NCBI GenBank assembly: GCA_015223015.1
Contig: JADFWK010000093.1
Coordinates: 1 to 6,079, forward strand
Reading direction: 5' to 3'
Length of the DNA stretch: 6,079 bases
From: Pseudomonadota bacterium
GTDB taxonomy: Bacteria; Desulfobacterota; DSM-4660; Desulfatiglandales; B25-G16
Shown here: in pieces, positions 1-4,694 of the stretch
Position numbering within the stretch: position 1 is the first letter of the stretch
How the letters are laid out: every line of letters starts with the position of its first letter
Position numbers and translations under genes: made by a program
Notes under the pieces: model-generated
What the model was told of the DNA's origin: nothing
Database searches by the model: none
What the model saw: the letters and a program-made list of their open reading frames with translations, nothing else

Positions 1-32
1 CTCGTGGGCTCGGAGATGTGTATAAGAGACAG
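1..32. other. Illumina Nextera Read 2 transposase adapter (sequencing artefact)
   Basis: These 32 bases match the Nextera Read 2 tagmentation oligonucleotide lacking only its first two bases. Positions 14-32 are the 19-bp Tn5 mosaic end AGATGTGTATAAGAGACAG, and positions 1-13 are the Read 2 specific tail. A natural Tn5 end would not carry the synthetic tail, so this is library adapter left at a contig edge. Genomic sequence begins at base 33, and any reading frame crossing this junction is artificial to its left. Confidence 0.97.
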
Positions 33-329
33 ATCCTTGCAGGCAGGCACAAGATTACCTTTGGTGCTTTTTCCTCCTCTGGCGAGGGGGACGATATGAT
101 CCATAGTTAACTCCCCCGGATCAACATGTCGGCCGCAATAATAGCAAATCCCTTTAGATACCTTTCTGTTCCACCATGCAGATTGTCTAAGTTTACGGGC
201 CCGCTGCTTCTGCCGATCTATTTCCTTTTTATCTATTTGAGTGTCAAAAGAAATGAGCTTGTCTCCTGTATTTCTGTGATTGTCAGGCACGGATTCAAGG
301 CCTATTTGAATAAAATCTTCTTCTTTATA
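33..329 (-). CDS. HNH endonuclease family protein, C-terminally truncated, start unclear
   Basis: Read on the minus strand, the frame is open from 329 down to the adapter and encodes about 99 residues. The first pair of a treble-clef zinc site is CYYC (Cys codons at 146-144 and 137-135). It is followed by the HNH core LTMDHIVPLARGGKSTKGNL (Asp-His codons at 101-96), and the frame is cut at PACKD, just where the family normally has the second CxxC pair. This is the short HNH type that carries a basic, Trp-Trp-containing stretch (AWWNRK) before the zinc site. HNH proteins are metal-dependent DNA nicking or cleaving enzymes; this one's target is unknown. No ATG lies in the open frame. A GTG at 290-288 is available but lacks a clear Shine-Dalgarno, and residues upstream of it (EEDFIQIGLES) still look coding. 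A GTG at 350-348 with AAAGG upstream is in frame but separated by a TGA at 332-330. So the gene may start at a non-ATG codon, carry a nonsense mutation, or contain a sequence error. Family call is firm; start and intactness are not. Confidence 0.85.
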
Positions 330-412
330 TCACATCTCTAGCCTTTTCACTAAATTACCTTTGGCTATTCGCCTTCAATGGACAGGGCAGAGAGCAACGT
401 CCATATCTTAAG

Positions 413-485
413 ATGCCGTTTGAATTGACACACAACTGTCTTTACCCTATACTCACCCCATCAAAGATTGAACTTATGCCGTTTG
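413..485. repeat. Spaced direct repeat ATGCCGTTTG flanking the kinase promoter
   Basis: The decamer ATGCCGTTTG occurs at 413-422 and again at 476-485, a 63-bp period, close to six turns of B-DNA. The first copy ends two bases before the -35 hexamer and the second lies in the predicted leader, just before the inverted repeat. Placement on the same helix face around a promoter resembles a pair of operator sites, but binding is inferred only from position. Confidence 0.45.
425..453 (+). promoter_or_regulatory. Predicted sigma-70 promoter of the histidine kinase gene
   Basis: A perfect -35 hexamer TTGACA (425-430) is followed by a 17-base spacer and a -10 hexamer TATACT (448-453), which matches TATAAT in five of six positions. 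Transcription would begin near 460, giving a leader of about 70 bases before the kinase start. It is the best promoter match in the window and points toward the kinase gene. Confidence 0.75.
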
Positions 486-486
486 T

Positions 487-513
487 AATCATTCAGAAAA
501 AGACTGAATGATT
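487..513 (+). promoter_or_regulatory. Perfect 10-bp inverted repeat in the kinase leader
   Basis: The arms AATCATTCAG (487-496) and CTGAATGATT (504-513) are perfect reverse complements around the 7-base AAAAAGA loop. The element lies downstream of the predicted transcription start and ends 16 bases before the ATG at 530. The stem is AT-rich and is followed by a T-containing but broken tract, so it is a poor intrinsic terminator. A dimeric regulator's operator or a leader hairpin that affects translation fits better. Confidence 0.55.
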
Positions 514-529
514 TTGTTAATTTTACAAC

Positions 530-1711
530 ATGCTCGCTATGAAGGATAAAGAGAAAACGAAGGAACAGCTCATTAACGAACTGGTGGAACTACACGAGTT
601 GGTAACTGAATTACGGGGATCAGAAACAGAGCGGAAGCGAGCTCAGGAAGCGCTGCGGGAGTCAGAGGATAGATACCGGACCATTTTTGAGACTACCGGA
701 ACCGCGACAATCATCATCGAAGAAGACACAACCATATCCCTGGCGAACAGGGAGTTTGAAAAACTGTCTGCGTACTCCAGAGAGGAATTAGAAGGCAAGA
801 AGCGGTGGACAGACTTCGTTGCGCACAAGGACGATCTGGACAGAATGAAAGCCTACCACACCGCGCGAAGAGTTGATCCAGATGCTGCTCCACGGAACTA
901 TGAGTACCAGTTCATGGACAGAAAAGGCAGAGTTCGAGATGTTTTTGCAACCATTGCTGTGATTCCAGGGACAAAAGAGAGCGTGGGGTCTTTTTTAGAC
1001 ATAACCGAGCGGAAACAGAATGAGGAGGCCCTAAAAAAATCGGCAGAGCAGCTCCGGTTTCTTTCCACCCAGCTCATGAGTGCCCAGGAAAACGAGAGAA
1101 AACGGATTGCTCAGGAGCTCCATGATGGTATCGGACAGATCTTGAGTGCAATCAAATTTGGTGTGGAGGATGCTTTGCATCGAATGGGTGAAGGCGTAAC
1201 TGTACCGGGCGGCAAAACATTGGAAGCTATCATTCCGGTGGTTCAAAATGGGGTTGAAGAAGTGCGCCGGATCTGTATGGATCTGCGCCCTTCCATTTTG
1301 GATGACCTGGGAATTTTGGCCACCATCTCGTGGTTTTGCCGTGAATTTCAAACGATATACTCAGGTATCAGAATCGAGAAGCAGATTGACATTCACGAAG
1401 ATGAAGTGCCCGACCTTTTGAAGATTGTAATTTATCGAGTCATGCAGGAGGCGCTGAATAATATTGCAAAACACAGTGAGGCAGGCCTCGTGCACCTTAC
1501 TCTAAAGAAAACGGGCGACACCATAGAATTGGCTATCAAAGATAACGGTCGCGGATTCGACCTGGAAGATACATCGGCTCGCGGGACTTCCAGGCGAGGG
1601 CTGGGACTGGCCAGCATGAAAGAGCGGACTGAATACTCAGGTGGGATTTTTTCTGTTAAATCCCTCAGCGGAACAGGAACCAGTGTTCGGGCATCATGGC
1701 TGTGTGCCTGA
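530..1711 (+). CDS. PAS domain sensor histidine kinase, HisKA_3/NarX-DegS type, soluble
   Basis: A 393-residue cytoplasmic two-component kinase: it should autophosphorylate on histidine using ATP and pass the phosphate to a response regulator aspartate. Residues 5-50 are charged and heptad-like (probable coiled coil). A PAS domain spans about 44-160, ending in the typical SFLDITERK linker. The dimerisation/phosphoacceptor segment follows, with ENERKRIAQELHDG and the phosphorylatable His198. The HATPase_c domain runs from about 295 to 390, with N-box Asn310/Asn311, G1 box DNGRGF (338-343) and G2 box GLGLASMKER (from 357). No membrane segment or signal peptide is visible, so the signal is likely intracellular (ligand, redox or energy state through PAS); no cofactor ligand can be assigned. 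Two starts are possible, ATG 530 and ATG 539; the second gives MKDKEKTKEQ, which resembles starts of related kinases, and neither has a good Shine-Dalgarno. It converges on the NarL-type regulator downstream, its probable partner. Confidence 0.95.
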   Translation: MLAMKDKEKTKEQLINELVELHELVTELRGSETERKRAQEALRESEDRYRTIFETTGTATIIIEEDTTISLANREFEKLSAYSREELEGKKRWTDFVAHKDDLDRMKAYHTARRVDPDAAPRNYEYQFMDRKGRVRDVFATIAVIPGTKESVGSFLDITERKQNEEALKKSAEQLRFLSTQLMSAQENERKRIAQELHDGIGQILSAIKFGVEDALHRMGEGVTVPGGKTLEAIIPVVQNGVEEVRRICMDLRPSILDDLGILATISWFCREFQTIYSGIRIEKQIDIHEDEVPDLLKIVIYRVMQEALNNIAKHSEAGLVHLTLKKTGDTIELAIKDNGRGFDLEDTSARGTSRRGLGLASMKERTEYSGGIFSVKSLSGTGTSVRASWLCA

Positions 1712-1714
1712 CTC

Positions 1715-2371
1715 TCACCTTGTAACCAATCCTTTGTCCATGGCATAGGCGGTCAAGGCAGAGACATTGTGTAGGTCCAACTTCCTCATCAGATTGGAAC
1801 GATGTGTCTCTACAGTCTTGACACTGAGGCACAGGTAGTCAGCAATCTGTTTGTTCGTGTATCCCTCGGCAATGACCTTGAGGATCTCCTGCTCCCGGTG
1901 GGTGAGGTTATCCCATGCTGATCGGGGCGCTCCGGTTTTTTTCCCCTCCAGGTACCCCTCAATCACCGTCTCTGAGATGCCAGGACTCAGAAACCGTTTC
2001 CCCCTCAAAACGCTCTCGAGAGCCATCAGCAGCTCTGCGTGAGTAGTATCCTTTAAGACGTATCCATCGGCGCCAGCCTGGAGGGTCGCCAGAACGTATT
2101 CCTCAGTTTTGTGGACCGTCAAGACCACAATCTTAATGTGTGGAAACTGGCGTTTGATCTCTCTAATAGCGTCTAAACCGCTCATCCTCGGCATAGAAAG
2201 ATCCATCAAGATGAGATCAGGCCTGGTTGTTTCAACGCACTTGATGGCAGCACGGCCGTCCTCTGCCTCCCCGACAATCTCAAAATCTGGACTCGAAGAC
2301 AGCAGTGCTCGCAGCCCTTCTCTGAGTATGGTGTGGTCTTCCGCTATGATGACTCTCTTTTTTACTGTCAT
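1715..2371 (-). CDS. NarL/FixJ-family response regulator (receiver + LuxR-type HTH)
   Basis: A two-domain DNA-binding response regulator of 218 residues from the ATG at 2371. A GTG at 2386 would add MGVPF, but the ATG is preferred because GGGGG lies 8 bases upstream. Numbering from that GTG: the receiver domain has acidic-pocket Glu16/Asp17, phosphoacceptor Asp62 in LILMDLSMP, switch Thr90 and conserved Lys112. After a linker, the LuxR/GerE helix-turn-helix lies at about 158-215, starting LTHREQEILKVIAEG, with recognition segment LSVKTVETHRSNLMRKL. HisKA_3 kinases characteristically pair with NarL-type regulators, and this gene is tail to tail with such a kinase, its stop codon 3 bases from the kinase stop. 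The pair is therefore probably cognate although on opposite strands with separate promoters. Its start faces the intergenic region with the AAATACAG repeats, so autoregulation and control of the downstream plus-strand genes are plausible but unproven. Confidence 0.95.
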   Translation of the reverse strand: MTVKKRVIIAEDHTILREGLRALLSSSPDFEIVGEAEDGRAAIKCVETTRPDLILMDLSMPRMSGLDAIREIKRQFPHIKIVVLTVHKTEEYVLATLQAGADGYVLKDTTHAELLMALESVLRGKRFLSPGISETVIEGYLEGKKTGAPRSAWDNLTHREQEILKVIAEGYTNKQIADYLCLSVKTVETHRSNLMRKLDLHNVSALTAYAMDKGLVTR

Positions 2372-2402
2372 AAAAGGTACCCCCACGCCTCCCGGTCAGT
2401 GG

Positions 2403-2451
2403 AAATACAGCATGATACCCCACCAAATACAGGGTTTACCCTATTTACTAT
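2403..2451 (+). promoter_or_regulatory. Control element copy 1: paired AAATACAG repeats plus ATTTACTAT box
   Basis: AAATACAG occurs at 2403-2410 and 2425-2432, start-to-start 22 bp. The second copy opens a 27-base block (2425-2451) ending ATTTACTAT that is matched at 23 of 27 positions by a block at 3015-3041, where the same 22-bp pair also occurs. TACTAT (2446-2451) could serve as a -10, with the repeats at about -30 and -52 where an activator or repressor might sit; no -35 hexamer is evident. The block here also contains the small palindrome AGGGT-TT-ACCCT (2431-2442). It lies between the divergent NarL-type regulator and receiver genes, 111 bases before the latter's ATG. Regulatory function is inferred from the duplication. 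Confidence 0.6.
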
Positions 2452-2562
2452 AGCGATACCCGGCCATAATGTAAAGAAGAGAGAATCCAGTTCCTCTTGT
2501 TTGCGAGGGACAAACACAGCTCGGTTCACCATAAAGGTAATCGCTGTCTGGAGTAAACCATT

Positions 2563-2973
2563 ATGTTCAGAACGCTGATCGTTGAGGACAATACCATCTT
2601 CCGGCAATCACTCAAGGAGATGATAGGGAGGCACTTTCCCTTTATGCTCATCGATGAGGCAGGGGATGGGAAGGAGGCTAGAGATAAGGTCCACACTTTG
2701 TGCCCGGATCTCATCTTTATGGACATTAAGTTGCCGGGAGAAAGCGGCCTGGAGCTCACCAAAGCTATAAAAACGCTTCACAGAGAGGCAATCATTATCA
2801 TGCTTACAAACTACGATCTGCCGGAATACAGACGCGCTGCCTACCGATGCGGGGCCAGCTATTTTATCGCAAAGGGCTCATCCACTAGAGATGAGGTTGT
2901 GGGCATGGTAGAGTCTATCTTGTCAGATCTGGGCTTTGATTCTAAGGGCCGAAAGGGGACGGCGAGGGCTTGA
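2563..2973 (+). CDS. Stand-alone receiver-domain response regulator
   Basis: A 136-residue protein that is almost entirely a CheY-like receiver domain. Visible are acidic-pocket Glu8/Asp9 (LIVEDN), phosphoacceptor Asp54 in LIFMDIKLP, switch Thr82 and conserved Lys104, so phosphorylation should be possible. The sequence resembles receivers of NarL-type regulators, but it ends about 16 residues after the last receiver helix with a basic tail (SKGRKGTARA) and has no helix-turn-helix or enzymatic output domain. Such proteins act by protein-protein contact, as phosphate sinks, or as relay intermediates; the partner here is unknown. The ATG is supported by GGAG at 2550-2553, 9 bases upstream. It is transcribed away from the two-domain regulator and is first of a collinear plus-strand series. 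The kinase at 530-1711 is a candidate phosphodonor. Confidence 0.92.
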   Translation: MFRTLIVEDNTIFRQSLKEMIGRHFPFMLIDEAGDGKEARDKVHTLCPDLIFMDIKLPGESGLELTKAIKTLHREAIIIMLTNYDLPEYRRAAYRCGASYFIAKGSSTRDEVVGMVESILSDLGFDSKGRKGTARA

Positions 2974-2992
2974 AAAGGGCAGACCTGGCTCA

Positions 2993-3041
2993 AAATACAG
3001 GATTTGTCGCCAGAAAATACAGGCTTCACCTCATTTACTAT
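2993..3041 (+). promoter_or_regulatory. Control element copy 2: paired AAATACAG repeats plus ATTTACTAT box
   Basis: AAATACAG at 2993-3000 and 3015-3022 are again exactly 22 bp apart, and the second copy begins a 27-base block ending ATTTACTAT (3033-3041) that matches copy 1 at 23 of 27 positions. The 11-12 bases between the two repeats are not conserved, which argues for selected sites within a freely varying spacer. The element lies 70 bases before the CBS gene's ATG, so that gene probably has its own promoter under the same control as the receiver gene. Confidence 0.6.
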
Positions 3042-3111
3042 TCAGAGAATTTCATTAGCTTTTAGGTAAAAGATCGCAAACAATAAAATAAACAAAAGAG
3101 AGGAGGAAAAA

Positions 3112-3747
3112 ATGAGAATAAGAGATATTATGAGTACCAATGTGGTAAGTGTTGACGAGAAAACCTTGGTTGGCGATGCAAAAAAGATAATGGAGGCCCA
3201 TAAGATCAGAAGACTTCCGGTTATGAAAAAGGATAAACTGGTCGGCCTGGTAACCAAGCACATGCTTTTGGAGGCAGCACCCTCGCCAGCTACATCCCTG
3301 AACATATGGGAGGTGCATTATCTGTTGGGTAAAATGATCGTCAAAGATATCATGGTCAAAAATCCCTATACTATCTCTCCTGACATGCCGGCAGAGGAGG
3401 CATTGCAATTGGGGCAAGAAAAGGGCTATGGCGGTTTTCTGGTAGTGGAAAATGGTAGACTTGTTGGTGTTGTTACTGAATCAGATATCGTGAGGATTAT
3501 GACCCGAGTCTTGGGTGTAAGAGAAAAGGGAAAGAGAATAGATATAAAGGTTTCTAAAGAATTTGGTAATTTTCAAAGGATAATGAAAATCCTTGATGAG
3601 AACAAAACGGTCATGTTGAGTTTGATAACCCTCAAGGAACCTGAGGAAGAGGATTGGCTCACAATTCTAAGAGTAAAGAGCAAAGATGCCGAGCCAATAG
3701 CCAAAGAGCTCAAGTCTGCTGGTTTCAATGTCACTTATGTGGGTTGA
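3112..3747 (+). CDS. CBS-pair protein with C-terminal ACT-like domain (AcuB-like)
   Basis: A 211-residue soluble protein. CBS motif 1 covers about residues 1-55 (starting RIRDIMSTNVVSV, with RRLPVMKKDKLVGLVT), and CBS motif 2 about 76-133 (VKDIMVKNPYTISP, then GGFLVVENGRLVGVVTESDI). Together they form a Bateman module of the kind that binds AMP, ATP or SAM. Residues about 142-211 look like an ACT-type fold (RIDIKVSKEFGNFQRIMKIL, ending SAGFNVTYVG), which often binds small ligands such as amino acids. This architecture is that of AcuB-type proteins, linked to acetoin/acetate metabolism in Bacillus but found widely in other bacteria, so the symbol is not transferred. The start is secure: AGGAGG lies just upstream of ATG 3112. 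The control element at 2993-3041 precedes it, and UspA follows. A role as an adenylate or metabolite sensor is a family-based inference. Confidence 0.9.
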   Translation: MRIRDIMSTNVVSVDEKTLVGDAKKIMEAHKIRRLPVMKKDKLVGLVTKHMLLEAAPSPATSLNIWEVHYLLGKMIVKDIMVKNPYTISPDMPAEEALQLGQEKGYGGFLVVENGRLVGVVTESDIVRIMTRVLGVREKGKRIDIKVSKEFGNFQRIMKILDENKTVMLSLITLKEPEEEDWLTILRVKSKDAEPIAKELKSAGFNVTYVG

Positions 3748-3776
3748 GAATTAAGGAATTGCGAATTAAGGGATTG
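3748..3776. repeat. Short tandem direct repeat just after the CBS gene
   Basis: Immediately after the stop codon, GAATTAAGGAATTG (3748-3761) is repeated as GAATTAAGGGATTG (3763-3776), 13 of 14 bases identical with a 15-base period. It looks like a two-unit intergenic tandem repeat. There is no stem and T-tract, so it is not an intrinsic terminator. Confidence 0.6.
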
Positions 3777-3943
3777 TTAGTCGTTACCGGTTACTTGTTA
3801 TCTCAACAAACACAAGAAATGACGTCAGCTTGAGTTAAGGAAAAGTGGTGAAGTGTGGTGACCCTTTAGCTCTTATATAAATCTAGCAGATATAGCGAAT
3901 ACCTTAGATCCAAACCAGATAACATAAAGAAAGGAGAATTAGA

Positions 3944-4411
3944 ATGAGAGAATATCCAAAATACAAAAAGGTACTGTTCTGTACCGATTTTTCTGAAAAT
4001 GCAGACTATGCCTTTGAGTTTGCCTATGGTATTGCCAAAAGAGATGAGGGTCTCCTCTATATTCTACATGTGATACCTTACAATCCCAATCAGGCATATG
4101 CAGAGAGCTTCATAACAACAGAGGACCTAGAAAAGATACAAAAAAGTATTCAAGAAGATCTGGTGAATAAATATAGGGAGCGGTATGAAGAAAAGATAGA
4201 AAACGAGATTAAATTTGAAATCATTACCAGAGGTGGTAGGGAAGATGAGGAAATACTCGAATTTGCAGAGAAGGAGAAGGTAGATCTTATTGTCACAGGT
4301 ACCCACGGCAGGACAGGAATAGAACATGTATTTTTCGGAAGTGTTGCTGAAAGGGTCTCCCGGCATAGCCGGTTTCCTGTCTTCGTGATCCCCAGTAAGA
4401 AAAGGGCCTAA
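3944..4411 (+). CDS. Universal stress protein, UspA family, ATP-binding type
   Basis: A single-domain Usp of 155 residues, near the usual family length. It starts with the typical strand and turn KKVLFCTDFSENA, containing Asp15, the residue that contacts adenine in ATP-binding members. Near the C-terminus is the full G-2x-G-9x-G-(S/T) nucleotide motif: Gly119, Gly122, Gly132 and Ser133 in VTGTHGRTG ... FFGSVAERV. It should therefore be an ATP-binding (MJ0577-like) rather than a non-binding (UspA/UspF-like E. coli) member. It ends with the usual strand FPVFVIPSKK. Residues 60-90 form a long charged helix. ATG 3944 has AAGGAG at 3931-3936, 7 bases upstream. The 196-base gap before it contains a two-copy GTGGTGA repeat (3845-3851, 3855-3861), a TGACGTCA palindrome (3820-3827) and an AT-rich TATATAAAT tract (3874-3882), so a separate promoter is possible. 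Usp proteins respond to starvation and stress; the exact role here is unknown. Confidence 0.95.
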   Translation: MREYPKYKKVLFCTDFSENADYAFEFAYGIAKRDEGLLYILHVIPYNPNQAYAESFITTEDLEKIQKSIQEDLVNKYRERYEEKIENEIKFEIITRGGREDEEILEFAEKEKVDLIVTGTHGRTGIEHVFFGSVAERVSRHSRFPVFVIPSKKRA

Positions 4412-4694
4412 ACGCTCTCAAGGCAGTCGTGGAATCGGATGCGCTCTCAAAGGTCTTGAGGGTCATAAACAGTTATTGGGCGTGGGGCCACATTAAATGC
4501 CCTATCCAGAATAGACGGTCACTCGGTTGAAAATATACTGAAAAATGATCGTGGAGAGGGTGGAACCCGTCGAGTTTCTGTTGAAATTTTTCTGAATCCG
4601 ATGATGTTGCCTGTGGTATAGATGTATGTGAAACTGGTATTTATCTACTGTAAACAGCCATCATTCTTGACTGTTCTGTAAAGGTGATAAGATC
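4412..4694. other. Intergenic region between UspA and CoA-transferase genes
   Basis: This 283-base gap holds no supportable gene. An open frame at 4469-4621 has no usable start before its last codons. CGCTCTCAA occurs twice (4413-4421, 4442-4450). A weak hairpin-like segment at 4478-4503 (GTGG/CCAC inside GGGC/GCCC) has no T-tract. The CoA-transferase Shine-Dalgarno AAGGTG (4681-4686) is at its right end. No clear promoter match is seen, though the length suggests that one exists. Confidence 0.5.

Noticed and set aside
14..32. Tn5 mosaic end as a natural transposon terminus
   Set aside because: It is joined to the synthetic Nextera Read 2 tail at the extreme edge of the window, so it is library adapter rather than a resident mobile element.
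126..341. Plus-strand open frame of 71 codons
   Set aside because: It lies opposite the HNH reading frame, which has clear CxxC and DH motifs; the plus-strand translation has no recognisable family or start signal.
54..364. 11-base direct repeat ATTACCTTTGG at 54-64 and 354-364
   Set aside because: One copy encodes the conserved KGN of the HNH core and the other is the ribosome-binding region upstream; a single short match of this kind is probably coincidental.
1031..1746. Minus-strand open frames inside the kinase gene (1031-1351 and 1432-1746)
   Set aside because: They are shadows of a well-supported kinase coding sequence and show no domain of their own.
2498..2516. Inverted repeat TGTTTG/CAAACA with a 7-base loop in the receiver leader
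   Set aside because: A 6-bp AT-rich stem without a T-tract or a second copy elsewhere is too weak to call as a terminator or operator.
2368..2762. Minus-strand open frames across the regulator/receiver intergenic region (2368-2607, 2526-2762)
   Set aside because: They overlap the receiver gene or the regulatory elements and have no family features or ribosome binding site.
3042..3417. Minus-strand open frames opposite the CBS gene, one rich in hydrophobic residues
   Set aside because: The apparent membrane-like sequence comes from reading the antisense of an A-rich coding strand and leader; the CBS gene on the plus strand has strong motifs and a strong Shine-Dalgarno.
4478..4503. Possible intrinsic terminator after UspA
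   Set aside because: The stem is short and interrupted and there is no run of T after it.
4469..4621. Open frame of 50 codons between the UspA and CoA-transferase genes
   Set aside because: There is no ATG, GTG or TTG start until near its end, no ribosome binding site and no recognised family.
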